This document shows positions 25,968-34,574 of a stretch of DNA of 47,103 bases, in pieces. This DNA is from DASUFF01 sp036274695. Its GTDB lineage: Bacteria > UBA10199 > JACPAL01 > GCA-016699445. The position numbers and the translations under genes are program-made. Every line of letters begins with the position of its first letter. Within the stretch, counting starts at the first letter, position 1. Below the pieces are notes generated by a model. The model saw only the letters and a list, made by a program, of their open reading frames with translations, had not been told where the DNA came from and did not search any database. Location: NCBI GenBank assembly GCA_036274695.1, contig DASUFF010000047.1:1-47103 (forward strand), read 5' to 3'.

Positions 25968-27327
25968 TCAAACCCTGATCCACGATCCAAGGCCATAGGA
26001 AGATAGCCGACTCGATCGTCGTCCGGTGCCCCTGCCGGATCAACCGCTGCCTCTTGAACGCCAGGCGTTCCCGGAAACGGGCGATGTCCAGGGCGGACGC
26101 GGATGGATCGACGTCCATCTCCCGACTCTTCGCCAGGATCCGGACGGCCTCCCAAACCGGCTGAGCGATCTTTTCCAGGTCCCAGCGTTGGTTCAGCAGG
26201 GCGGACGAGGCGCGCGAGTCCGTCTTTCTCAAAGAAACGCTTTCGACGAGGAGACCGCTTCTCAGGGCGCTCTCCGGATACGCCGTCGTCTCGTAGACCA
26301 GGCCCCGGGCGCGCAAGAACTCGGCCTCGTCGTGGCCCAGGACGTCGGGTTCGTGGCCCGGGATCATCTCGCCCGTCGCCAGGAAGAAGGCCTCGCCGCC
26401 GGAATTGAGGGAATCGACGATCCGCCCCAACGCGAGCCTTTGGTCGACCGCGTAGGAGCTGCCGAAGATCGAGAAGACCAAGTCGTAACCTACGGGAAGC
26501 CGGTGCGTGTCCAGGTTGCCGATGAAGAGGTTGTCGAACGCGTGCCAGTTCTCGGGGGCGACGGCGTCGTTCAGGGCGAAGGAATCGATCGAAACGAATT
26601 CCCCGAAAACGTCTTTTAAATCGCTCTCCAACCGTCCGACGCCGGGGCCGATGGTCAGGATCTTCAAGGGCGCGGCACGGTAGACGGAAGAAACGCCGAG
26701 GCGGGCCTGCACCTTCGCTTCGATCTTGCCGAAGGGAGCCGCCTCCGCCCAGGTCGAGGACGCCGCCAGCCCGCGATCCGTGCGGTACGCCTCCAGCCGC
26801 TCGCGGCCGCGGTCGAGCTCGGCGAGTTTCTTTTGGACCTGGAGGATCTTCCGGTCCGGTTCGCGGTCGGCTTCGGCGGCCCGCACGCGGGGGCCCGGGT
26901 CCGTTTTGGCCGAAGGCGCCGCGGCCGCGGGGAAGAACGAAGCCTTCGTCAGGATCTTGGAAGGGACGCGTTTCAACAGAATCGACAACCCCTCCGATGG
27001 AACGGATCGATGACCGAAGATCATCGTCATTTTCGTATCTCGATAAACGGCCAAGGCCGGCAAAAATCCCGGCGTGTCGGCGAGGATCGCCCCCTCCTGC
27101 CTTTCGACGATTCGAAGCTGATGAAAATTCCGCCCGTCCGCGCTCACGAAAAGAGGATTCGCCAGAGCGATGCCGTCTTTCGAGCGGGACAGTTCGGCCG
27201 CCCACAACGCCTGACCCGCCGCCTCGGCATGAAAGAGCCGGGCGCCGGAGAGATGGTTCGCGACGTCGAGCGGAGACGCCGCCGGGGACAAAGGGAGTCG
27301 GGCGAGCGAGGCGGCGAGGTTGAGCAT
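25957..27327 (-). CDS. Protein with DTPGFLP N-domain and methyltransferase-like domain
   Basis: A 456-aa protein. Residues 1-125 form a module shared with the divergent signalling gene 27862-29250 (FVSADGRNFHQL...DTPGFLPAL versus FFMSAEPSVFHEL...DTPGFLPIL). A linker (130-200) is charged and coiled. Residues about 225-340 resemble a class I SAM-dependent methyltransferase: KILTIGPGVGRLESDL (glycine-rich loop), an acidic end of strand 2 (EFVSID), and YDLVFSIFGSS then NSGGEAFFLATGEM. The glycine motif is GPGVGR rather than DxGxGxG, so activity is not certain. The final 110 residues are helical and charged. It is downstream of 27343-27723 (15-base gap). Confidence 0.72.
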   Translation of the reverse strand: MLNLAASLARLPLSPAASPLDVANHLSGARLFHAEAAGQALWAAELSRSKDGIALANPLFVSADGRNFHQLRIVERQEGAILADTPGFLPALAVYRDTKMTMIFGHRSVPSEGLSILLKRVPSKILTKASFFPAAAAPSAKTDPGPRVRAAEADREPDRKILQVQKKLAELDRGRERLEAYRTDRGLAASSTWAEAAPFGKIEAKVQARLGVSSVYRAAPLKILTIGPGVGRLESDLKDVFGEFVSIDSFALNDAVAPENWHAFDNLFIGNLDTHRLPVGYDLVFSIFGSSYAVDQRLALGRIVDSLNSGGEAFFLATGEMIPGHEPDVLGHDEAEFLRARGLVYETTAYPESALRSGLLVESVSLRKTDSRASSALLNQRWDLEKIAQPVWEAVRILAKSREMDVDPSASALDIARFRERLAFKRQRLIRQGHRTTIESAIFLWPWIVDQGLIKH

Positions 27328-27342
27328 GGACGGGCTTCCGAA

Positions 27343-27723
27343 TTAGGCCTTTCCGCCCTGGTCCTTCCCGTCTTCGTGCTTGTGAAGGAGCCAAAAGATA
27401 CCGCCGCCGGTGAGCAGGATGATGAGAGAGAGTCCGATAAAACTGAACGTCAGCACCTCCTCGCGGCTGAACCGGTCCCCGGTGGAAACGAGGGGACGCG
27501 CATCCGTCGTGACGGACGGGCTGGGAGCCGCCGCCCCGGGGGACAGGGCGTACGGACGGACCGGCGCGGGGCGGTAGACGCTGGATTCGGGGACTGCCGG
27601 CGCATAGGGCGAGGCCGTAGAGCCCACGGGTTGCGCCAAGGCCGTCGTGGACAGGGTGGTGAGGCCGACGGCCATACCAAGGGTCGTGACCCCACTAAAA
27701 CGAGCCATGGTTGACGCAAACAT
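27343..27723 (-). CDS. Small membrane protein with Pro-rich ectodomain
   Basis: A 126-aa protein. The ATG at 27723 has a strong AAGGAGG site. It begins with a signal peptide or anchor (MARFSGVTTLGMAVGLTTLS, cleavage near ALAQ), then a low-complexity Pro/Ala/Ser segment (about 28-80) and one membrane helix (VLTFSFIGLSLIILLTGGGI), with a charged His/Lys/Asp tail. The topology, short periplasmic linker and single span, suggests a small scaffold. It starts the operon with the methyltransferase-like gene. An 8-bp inverted repeat (GAGGGCTT/AAGCCCTC) lies in the 138 bases before the divergent gene; its meaning is unknown. Confidence 0.75.
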   Translation of the reverse strand: MFASTMARFSGVTTLGMAVGLTTLSTTALAQPVGSTASPYAPAVPESSVYRPAPVRPYALSPGAAAPSPSVTTDARPLVSTGDRFSREEVLTFSFIGLSLIILLTGGGIFWLLHKHEDGKDQGGKA

Positions 27724-27861
27724 GAATCCTCCTTGAATTTCGAGGGCTTCCGCAGGGTTTCTCAAGCCCTCTTCGCCGGTTTTTAAAAAAAGTTGCTGTT
27801 CAATATTAAATCACTTTTAAGGACAACTTTTCATCCATATAGACGATGGGAGTCCCAGCGT

Positions 27862-29250
27862 ATGACGACACTCCCGTCGCTTTTAGCCGGCCTTCCGGCC
27901 ACAACGGCCCTGCCGCTTCTTCCCACGCAAGCGACGGCCATCCCCCTTTATTCGGCCCTCGTGGACGGCGCCCCGGTCTCGGTCGTCGTCTTGCGGGAAA
28001 CCGCCGCTGCGGACTCCCGTTTTTTCATGAGCGCGGAGCCTTCGGTCTTCCACGAATTGGCCCGGGCCGACGCCGTTTACCGCCACGACACGCCCGGCTT
28101 TCTGCCCATCCTGACCCGAACGCCCGGCTTGGTCTCCATGGCGGTGCTCGACAACGAGCACTCGGTGACGCTGTTAAAGAACGATCCCGATCGCGCGGAC
28201 CGTCTGCAAACCTACTCCTTCTTAAGGAATAAAAACCTCCCGGCAAACGCCGCCCTCTTCGTTTTCCCCGACGGCGAAACGCCGGCCTTCGAAGGAGGGC
28301 TCGCCCGGTGGTGGGGCAAGATGGCGGCGCGAGAAAAGCCGACCTTCCAGATCCCGGCGGCGGACTTGTCCCACGTCGTGGGCCGCATCGCGCACAAGAT
28401 CAACAACGGCATGTCCCCCATCTTAAGCTATGCCGATATGATGGAGCCGGGCCTGTCCGGGCTGATGTCCTTCTTCGACGTGCTGGCAAAATCCGAGGCC
28501 GTAAGCCGGGCGATGACCGAGGAACTCCGGCGCCTCCCGGAAATGAGGGAGGCCTTGGACGATCTCTCCGCATTCCTTCCTCCCTCCCCCGTCACGGACG
28601 AAAACCCCCTGGGGCTTTTGCGCGCCGTGATCGAGGATTTGCGGCAGCAGAGCGTGGACATTGCGGGCAGCAGCGAACAGGTCATCTCCTTCGTCCGGAC
28701 CGTTCAGAGCCGCATCCCGCTCGAAGTCCCCATCGGCGCGGCGGACGCCAGGGAACTCATGCGGGAATGCGAGGAAGGCCCAGAGCCGGCGCCCGCCGCC
28801 GAACCTGCGCCCGTCGCGGCCGCGACCGCCGTCGCGCCCAAAGACCCGACGACGATCGACGCCCCGCTCCTTCTCGTGGACGACCAGGAGGACGTGCGCC
28901 ACATGCTGGTCACCCTGCTCTCCCGAAAAGGCTTTACGAACATCGTCGCGGCCGCCTCCCTGACCCAGGCCCTCGAGGAAGCGGACAAGATCCCCGACCT
29001 CGGCGTGCTCCTGACCGACTTCAACCTGTCCGAGACGGAAACGGGCCTCGACCTCGCGCGCCGCCTCAGGAAACGTCTCCCCAACCTGCGCGTCGTCCTC
29101 ATCACCGGAAACGGGGGGGGATTGAACGAGCAATTGACCGCCGAGGAGACCGTCGCCTTCGACCGGTTTTGCAAGCCCTTTGACACAGGCGCCCTGATCA
29201 CCCGCCTTCGCCGCCGTTTCGAAGAAACCTTTTCCTCCAGCGGCCGATGA
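27862..29250 (+). CDS. DTPGFLP N-domain, kinase-like dimerisation helix and receiver domain
   Basis: A 462-aa protein. The ATG at 27862 is preferred over a TTG at 27793 because GGGAG precedes it and the N-domain aligns with 25957-27327. Order: DTPGFLP module (1-125), linker, His-kinase-like helix LSHVVGRIAHKINNGMSPIL with the H-box His and the following Asn pair, but Lys replaces the usual Glu; no HATPase domain follows. Then an Ala/Pro linker and a receiver domain (about 330-455) with acidic VDD, phospho-acceptor in TDFNL, Thr in ITG and Lys in CKPF. It may be a phosphorelay or docking protein without its own kinase activity. It is followed by a paralogue after 7 bases. Confidence 0.78.
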   Translation: MTTLPSLLAGLPATTALPLLPTQATAIPLYSALVDGAPVSVVVLRETAAADSRFFMSAEPSVFHELARADAVYRHDTPGFLPILTRTPGLVSMAVLDNEHSVTLLKNDPDRADRLQTYSFLRNKNLPANAALFVFPDGETPAFEGGLARWWGKMAAREKPTFQIPAADLSHVVGRIAHKINNGMSPILSYADMMEPGLSGLMSFFDVLAKSEAVSRAMTEELRRLPEMREALDDLSAFLPPSPVTDENPLGLLRAVIEDLRQQSVDIAGSSEQVISFVRTVQSRIPLEVPIGAADARELMRECEEGPEPAPAAEPAPVAAATAVAPKDPTTIDAPLLLVDDQEDVRHMLVTLLSRKGFTNIVAAASLTQALEEADKIPDLGVLLTDFNLSETETGLDLARRLRKRLPNLRVVLITGNGGGLNEQLTAEETVAFDRFCKPFDTGALITRLRRRFEETFSSSGR

Positions 29251-29257
29251 GGCGGAA

Positions 29258-30220
29258 ATGTCCACCATTCCGCCCCTCAACCTGACCCTGCTCCAACAAA
29301 TGACGATCCTGACCTCGGGACTCAAGGCGGGCCTGCCCGCCGAGACCCTGTTTCAGACGCTCACGGACTTTTCGGAAGGCCTCTCCCCGGAGGAAGGCGC
29401 CCTCTTGAGACAGATGGGGAACGATTTGCAGAACTTGGTCGACGGCCGGACGTCCACTCCGGAGGATCCCGCCCCTCTCTTGAGGGAATTGACCCGCGTC
29501 GTCAACCATCAGATCCGCAACGCCCAAACCGTCACCACGGCCCACCTGCAGACCGGCGAAATGGACTTGGACGACCTCGCCCCGGTTCTCGCCGCGATGG
29601 GCGACACCCGCGGCATGGAACTTTTGGAACAGGTCCGAGACCGCATGAAACGCGCCCGGGAAGGAATCCTGCGCGCCTCCGGCTTTCTGGATGCGATGGA
29701 AGAACTGAACGCCCCGTTGCCGGTGGGAAGCGATCCTACCCGCATCCTCCAATCCAGGATCTCCTCCCTGATGGCCTGGAAACCGGAAACCCCCAAGACG
29801 ACGACCGACGCTCGCCCGGCTCTCAAACCGGGGACCCGCGTGCCCCTCCTCTACGTGGAGGACGATCCGGACGCCGGTGAATTGGTGGCCCTCTTCTTGG
29901 AGGGCCTTGATTTCGTCGCATCGGTGAACCGCTGCACGAGTTTCGCGGGCGCCCTCCAGGTTTTCTCGGAAGCGCCGGCCCCCATCCTGGTGACGGATTA
30001 TCATCTCGAAGGCGCGGAAACCGGCCTGGACTTGTCCCGCGAGCTGCGCCGCCGGAATCCGGGTCTGAAGACCATCATCACTTCGGGGAGTTTGGACGAG
30101 CTGGACGCTCAGCTGACCGCCGAGGAAAAGAGGGACATCCTCCGGATCGCCAAGCCCTTCGATCTCAATTCCATCGAAAACGGGTTGGCGGAAACGATCG
30201 CGGCCCTCGCGCCTCAGTAA
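29258..30220 (+). CDS. Degenerate kinase-like helix plus receiver domain
   Basis: A 320-aa protein with GAGG upstream of the ATG. It begins with a helical N-domain and a dimerisation-like segment LTRVVNHQIRNAQTVTTAHL, where the His is flanked differently from standard kinases, again without an ATPase domain. The C-terminal receiver (about 190-310) has VEDD, acceptor in TDYHL, TSG and AKPF. Its receiver shares ETGLDL and LTAEE-like stretches with the preceding gene, so the pair arose by duplication. It lacks the DTPGFLP module. A partner in one signalling relay is likely from the 7-base gap. It ends overlapping the convergent lipoprotein stop by 7 bases. Confidence 0.78.
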   Translation: MSTIPPLNLTLLQQMTILTSGLKAGLPAETLFQTLTDFSEGLSPEEGALLRQMGNDLQNLVDGRTSTPEDPAPLLRELTRVVNHQIRNAQTVTTAHLQTGEMDLDDLAPVLAAMGDTRGMELLEQVRDRMKRAREGILRASGFLDAMEELNAPLPVGSDPTRILQSRISSLMAWKPETPKTTTDARPALKPGTRVPLLYVEDDPDAGELVALFLEGLDFVASVNRCTSFAGALQVFSEAPAPILVTDYHLEGAETGLDLSRELRRRNPGLKTIITSGSLDELDAQLTAEEKRDILRIAKPFDLNSIENGLAETIAALAPQ

Positions 30221-30729
30221 TCCTTTTCCAGGATGAATTCCTGCTGCAGGGCCGCATTGTAGTAGCGGATCTCGCGGAACCAATCGAGGCTGGCCTTCTC
30301 GGGCAGGAGCAGATCGAAGGTCGAACTGTAGTTGACGGGTACGATCTCCGGATAGTCGATCAGCGAGCGCATCTTTTCCGGCATTTCCCGCCACAGCACC
30401 CGGTCTTTAAGCCGGAGGCTGTTGACCGCCGGGTACTTCTTCCCCTTCTCACCGATCACCACCCACTTGTCGGTCTTGGCGTCCATGATGACGTTGCGGA
30501 GCGACATGTTGCGGATGATGACGGGCAGGAGCTTGTAGCCGGCGATCAGGTTGTCCAGACGCGGGTCGTAGTTGGCGTCGATCGAGATCGAATAGGTGGG
30601 GATGATCCGTCCGGCCACCGCCTGGATCTTTTCGTTCTTTTTTGGCTTCGCCTTGCCCTTGAAAGGAACGCAGGCCGAAAAGGCCAAGGCGAAGATGACC
30701 AGGAGCAGGACGGTTTTGTTGCGTGTCAT
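30214..30729 (-). CDS. Lipoprotein at the end of the peptide-transport operon
   Basis: A 171-aa protein starting at 30729 with a lipoprotein signal (MTRNKTVLLLVIFALAFSAC, Cys20), a Lys-rich linker, then a compact domain with DPRLDNLIAGYKLLPVIIRN and VVIGEKGKKYPAVNSLRLKD. It is 14 bases after the oppF stop, so it belongs to the transporter operon. The later part (STFDLLLPEKASLDWFREIRYYN) resembles a beta-rich envelope domain. No family is recognised. A role near the transporter at the membrane is inferred from the operon only. The Shine-Dalgarno is weak, and coupling to oppF translation is possible. Confidence 0.78.
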   Translation of the reverse strand: MTRNKTVLLLVIFALAFSACVPFKGKAKPKKNEKIQAVAGRIIPTYSISIDANYDPRLDNLIAGYKLLPVIIRNMSLRNVIMDAKTDKWVVIGEKGKKYPAVNSLRLKDRVLWREMPEKMRSLIDYPEIVPVNYSSTFDLLLPEKASLDWFREIRYYNAALQQEFILEKDY

Positions 30730-30743
30730 GGCCACAGGTCTTC

Positions 30744-31724
30744 TCACAATCCGTTGATCTTTTCCACAAAATGACAGGAGGCCCACTGGCCGGTCCTCCA
30801 CTCCTTCAATTCCGGCTCGTCGACCTTGCACTTCGCCTCCGCGAAGGGGCAACGCGTGTGGAAGGAACAGCCCGGAGGCGGGTTGATGGGCGACGGGATT
30901 TCTCCCGACAGGATGATCTTCGCCCGCTTCGTCTTCGGGTCCGGAACGGGAACGGCCGCGATCAGCGCCTGCGTGTAGGGATGCAGGGGCTTGGCCATCG
31001 CCTCGCGCGGCCCGGTTTCGACGATCTTGCCCAAGTACATCACCGCGACCCGGCGGCTCAAGTAATTCACCATCTTCAGGTCGTGCGAGATGAAGAGGTA
31101 GCTCATGCCGTACTGTTTCTGAAGGTCCTGCAACAGGTTCACGATCTGGGCGGAGACGGAGACGTCCAGGGCCGAGACCGGCTCGTCGGCGACGATCAAC
31201 TTGGGCCGAAGCGCGATCGCCCGCGCGATCCCGATGCGCTGACGCTGGCCGCCGGAGAACTCGTGCGGATAGCGGTCGTAGACCGAAGGCGAGAGCCCCA
31301 CCTCCTGCAACAGCGCCCCCACCCGCCCGCGCTTGCTTGCAGACGTCACCTCGCCGTGAATCACCAAGGGCTCGGCGATGATCTCCCCCACCCTCATTCG
31401 CGGGTTGAGCGAGGAATACGGGTCTTGGAAGATCATCTGAATCTTCCGCCGAAACGGCCGGAGGCCGTTCCCTTTCAGCGGCGCGATGTCGGTTTGCTCG
31501 AAGGCGATCTCTCCGGCATCGGGCTGAACGAGGCGGGCGACCATCCGGGCGACGGTGGTCTTGCCGCAGCCGGATTCTCCGACGAGGCCTAAGGTCTCCC
31601 CCGCGCCGACGGCGAAGCTCACGCCGCTGACCGCCTTCACCCAGTTGGAGACGCGCGAGAAGAAGCCGCCCCGCACGGGGAAACGTTTCACCAGCCCGGA
31701 AACTCGAAGAAGCTCTCCGTTCAT
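30744..31724 (-). CDS. oppF: Oligopeptide/dipeptide ABC transporter ATPase OppF/DppF
   Basis: A 326-aa ATPase with Walker A GESGCGKTT (residues 49-57), signature FSGGQRQRIGIARA, Walker B KLIVADEPVSALD and the OppF-type Cys-rich C-terminus (PSPINPPPGCSFHTRCPFAEAKC). It powers uptake of peptides with OppBCD and the lipoprotein binding protein OppA, at the inner membrane. Its ATG overlaps the oppD stop by 4 bases. Substrate (oligopeptide, dipeptide or nickel) cannot be told from sequence. The C-terminal Cys cluster is intact, which argues for a complete gene. Confidence 0.95.
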   Translation of the reverse strand: MNGELLRVSGLVKRFPVRGGFFSRVSNWVKAVSGVSFAVGAGETLGLVGESGCGKTTVARMVARLVQPDAGEIAFEQTDIAPLKGNGLRPFRRKIQMIFQDPYSSLNPRMRVGEIIAEPLVIHGEVTSASKRGRVGALLQEVGLSPSVYDRYPHEFSGGQRQRIGIARAIALRPKLIVADEPVSALDVSVSAQIVNLLQDLQKQYGMSYLFISHDLKMVNYLSRRVAVMYLGKIVETGPREAMAKPLHPYTQALIAAVPVPDPKTKRAKIILSGEIPSPINPPPGCSFHTRCPFAEAKCKVDEPELKEWRTGQWASCHFVEKINGL

Positions 31725-32713
31725 GCGCCCTCGTTATAAGGAAAGAAACACCGGGCCTCGCGGCCTCCTCCGCCGGAGGCGGATTCCAGCTTCGGGTCTT
31801 CCCGGCGGCAACGGTCCTGAACCTTTTCGCAGCGGTCTTGATACGAGCAGCCCCGCGGCAGGTCGGCCAAGTCCGGGACGGTCCCGGGGATGGTCTGCAG
31901 GCGCCCCTCCGTCTTCAGGGTCGGCAAGGCCTTGAGCAAGGCGCGCGTATAGGGATGACGGGGCGCCGCGAACAGGTCCTTCGTGGGACCCGTCTCCACA
32001 ACCTTGCCGGCATACATGACGGCCACGGAGTCCACCGTCTCGGCGATGATGCCCAGATCGTGGGTGATCAAGATCAACGCCATCCTCAATTTTTCGCGGA
32101 GCTCGTTCAACAAGGCCAGCACCTGCGCCTGGATGGTGACGTCGAGGGCCGTGGTCGGCTCGTCGGCGATCAGCAGCTCCGGCCGGCAGGACAGGGCCAT
32201 GGCGATCATCGCCCGCTGGCGCATGCCACCGGAGAGCTCATGGGGATAGGACGCCGCCACGCGGTCCGGATCGGGCACGCGCACGAGGGAGAGCGACTCG
32301 ATCACCTTCGCCTTCCGGTCGCTGCGGGACAAACCCTTCTGATGCAGGGCGACGGCCTCTTCGATCTGGTTGCCGATGGTGAAAACGGGGTTGAGCGACG
32401 TCATCGGCTCCTGAAAGACCATGGCGATCCGGCCGCCGCGGACGTCGCGCAGCTTGTCTTGAGGAAGCGACAGGAGATCGACGGTTTCCTTCCCGCGCTG
32501 AAACAGGATGCGCCCGCCGACGATCCGGCCCGGCTCGGAGACGAGCCTTAAGATCGACAGCGCCGTCACCGACTTGCCGGAGCCCGATTCGCCGACGATG
32601 CCGAGCGTGCCGCCAGCCGGAATAGAAAGACTCACGCCGTCGACGGCCTTCACCACGCCATTCGACGTGAAGAAGTGGGTTTGCAAGTTATCGATCGTCA
32701 ACAATGGATTCAT
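31721..32713 (-). CDS. oppD: Oligopeptide/dipeptide ABC transporter ATPase OppD/DppD
   Basis: A 330-aa ATPase: Walker A GESGSGKSV (41-49), Q-loop in MVFQEPMTSLNP, signature LSGGMRQRAMIAMAL, Walker B LLIADEPTTALD, and the C-terminal oligopeptide-transporter extension with Cys residues (LPRGCSYQDRCEKVQDRCRRE) that in relatives can bind an iron-sulfur cluster. It heterodimerises with OppF. It lies 12 bases after oppC and overlaps oppF by 4. A normal, complete member of the family. Confidence 0.95.
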   Translation of the reverse strand: MNPLLTIDNLQTHFFTSNGVVKAVDGVSLSIPAGGTLGIVGESGSGKSVTALSILRLVSEPGRIVGGRILFQRGKETVDLLSLPQDKLRDVRGGRIAMVFQEPMTSLNPVFTIGNQIEEAVALHQKGLSRSDRKAKVIESLSLVRVPDPDRVAASYPHELSGGMRQRAMIAMALSCRPELLIADEPTTALDVTIQAQVLALLNELREKLRMALILITHDLGIIAETVDSVAVMYAGKVVETGPTKDLFAAPRHPYTRALLKALPTLKTEGRLQTIPGTVPDLADLPRGCSYQDRCEKVQDRCRREDPKLESASGGGGREARCFFPYNEGA

Positions 32714-32725
32714 GCGTTCCCTACA

Positions 32726-33562
32726 TTAAATTTTCATGCGCGGATCGATCGCGTCCCTCAACCCTTCACCTACCAAATTGTAGGCCGTGATGCTCAAGAA
32801 AATGGCGAGCCCGGGAAAGAGAGCCAGCCACCAGGCGATGTCCATAAAGTCCCGGGACTGAGAGAGGATTTCGCCCCACGACGGCGTCGGAGGCTGGACG
32901 CCGAAACCCAGGAACGACAGGCTCGATTCGATCAGGATGGACGAGGCGATCCCGAACGTCGCCGAGACCAGCACCGGCGCCATGCTGTTGGGCAGGATGT
33001 GCCGGAAGATGATCCGCCCCGTGCCCGCTCCCACCAGCTTGCCGGCGGTCACGAAATCCTGGCCGCGGAGTTTTAAGAATTCGCCGCGCACGAGCCGGGC
33101 GATGCCCGGCCAACTCGTCACTCCGATGACCGCCATGATGTTGACCAACGACGGGCCGATGAAGGCCAGAACGGCCAGGATCAGGAAAAAGGTCGGGAAA
33201 CACATCATGATCTCGATCAGGCGGGAGATGACGATGTCCGTCCATCCGCCGAAGTAGCCGGCGAGCGCTCCCAGGACGATCCCGATCGCCACATACAAAA
33301 CGACGGAAATGAAGCCGACCGAGAGAGAGATCCGCGTGCCGTAGATCATGCGGGCCAAGACGTCCCTCCCCTCCTCGTCGGTCCCCAGCGGATGCGCGGA
33401 CGAAGGGGCCAGAAGGATGGAGTCGAGATCGTAGGCCGTCGGAGAGCGCGGGGAAAGCGCCGGGGCCAGGAAGGCGACGGCGAAAAGAAGCAGGACCACG
33501 GCGAGACCGGCCACCGCGAGCTTGTTTTTGCAGAATTGGCGCCAGATTTCCGAAAAGTTCAT
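32726..33562 (-). CDS. oppC: Peptide ABC transporter permease OppC/DppC
   Basis: A 278-aa inner-membrane permease with the OppC N-terminal segment (WRQFCKNKLAVAGLAVVLLLF), a second block of helices, and the EAA loop region ARLVRGEFLKLRGQDFVTAGK. The short periplasmic segment SPTAYDLDSILLAPSSAHPLGTD is typical. It pairs with OppB to make the channel. Gaps are 7 bases to oppB and 12 to oppD. Confidence 0.94.
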   Translation of the reverse strand: MNFSEIWRQFCKNKLAVAGLAVVLLLFAVAFLAPALSPRSPTAYDLDSILLAPSSAHPLGTDEEGRDVLARMIYGTRISLSVGFISVVLYVAIGIVLGALAGYFGGWTDIVISRLIEIMMCFPTFFLILAVLAFIGPSLVNIMAVIGVTSWPGIARLVRGEFLKLRGQDFVTAGKLVGAGTGRIIFRHILPNSMAPVLVSATFGIASSILIESSLSFLGFGVQPPTPSWGEILSQSRDFMDIAWWLALFPGLAIFLSITAYNLVGEGLRDAIDPRMKI

Positions 33563-33569
33563 AGCATCC

Positions 33570-34574
33570 CTACATTTTTTCGAACGAAATCCTCGGATCC
33601 ACCACCACGTACAGAAGGTCGCTGATCAACAGGCTGACCAGCGTCAAAAAAGCGTCGATCGTCGTGATCGCCATGACCGTCGGGTAATCGCGCGACAGCA
33701 CGGCCTCGAAGCCGAGCAAACCCATGCCCGGGATCGAGAAGATCTGCTCGACCACCACGCTTCCTCCGAGCATGGCCGGCAACAGCGTGGCCGACAGCGT
33801 GATGAACGGAATGAGGGAATTGCGGAGCGCGTGCTTGAAGATCACCTTTCCCTCGGACAAGCCCTTGGCGCGGGCCGTCCGGATGTAGTCCTGCCGGATC
33901 ACCTCGAGCAATTGGGCGCGGGAGAAACGGGACAGGAAGGCGAACCCCCCGTAGGTCAAAACGATCACTGGCAAGACGAGATGCCACAGGACGTTGCCCG
34001 CGCGCCCCCACCACGGCAGGGCCGAAATCCCGTCCGAAGCGATTCCCGCCACCGGGAAAAGGTCCAGGTATTCGCCTCCGCCCAGGTAGATGATGAGCAT
34101 CATCGCGATCCAGAAGGACGGAAGCGAATAAAGGATGAACTGCGCGAGCGTCAGGAATTTTTCCGTCAGGCTCTTCGGCCGCATCGCCGAATAGACACCC
34201 AGGGGAACGGAAATCAGATAAATGAGGAAGATCGAGACGGCGTTCAAGAGCAGCGTCACCGGAAGCGCATCCTTGATTTTGTCCCAGACCGGCCGGTGGT
34301 CCTTGTAGGAATCGCCGAAATCCAGCGTCGCCACGCGCTTGACCCAGAGCGCGTATTGCACGTGGAAGGGCTTGTCCAGACCGTAGAGCTTCTTGGTGGA
34401 CTCGATGACTTCCCGGGAAATCGTCTCCGATTTGATCCCCTCCCCGCCCAACTGCTGGATCTTCATCGAAACGGGATTGCCCGGTGCGAGCTGGATGATC
34501 AAAAAGGTGATGAAGGTGATCCCCAACAGGGTGGGAATCAGCAGGAAGAACCGTTTTATGAGGTAGGCCGTCAC
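33570..34574 (-). CDS. oppB: Peptide ABC transporter permease OppB/DppB
   Basis: A 334-aa permease. It starts at GTG (34574), overlapping the oppA TGA by four bases, and begins VTAYLIKRFFLLIPTLLGITF, the standard OppB start; the longer frame reaching 34934 runs through oppA and is rejected. It has FIIQLAPGNPVS, LPSFWIAMMLI, and the EAA loop IRQDYIRTARAKGLSEGKV. The channel is formed with OppC. Confidence 0.95.
   Translation of the reverse strand: MTAYLIKRFFLLIPTLLGITFITFLIIQLAPGNPVSMKIQQLGGEGIKSETISREVIESTKKLYGLDKPFHVQYALWVKRVATLDFGDSYKDHRPVWDKIKDALPVTLLLNAVSIFLIYLISVPLGVYSAMRPKSLTEKFLTLAQFILYSLPSFWIAMMLIIYLGGGEYLDLFPVAGIASDGISALPWWGRAGNVLWHLVLPVIVLTYGGFAFLSRFSRAQLLEVIRQDYIRTARAKGLSEGKVIFKHALRNSLIPFITLSATLLPAMLGGSVVVEQIFSIPGMGLLGFEAVLSRDYPTVMAITTIDAFLTLVSLLISDLLYVVVDPRISFEKM

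Noticed and set aside
27740..27775. GAGGGCTT/AAGCCCTC inverted repeat as a terminator
   Set aside because: It lies between divergent genes, with a 14-base loop; no gene ends there that needs a terminator.
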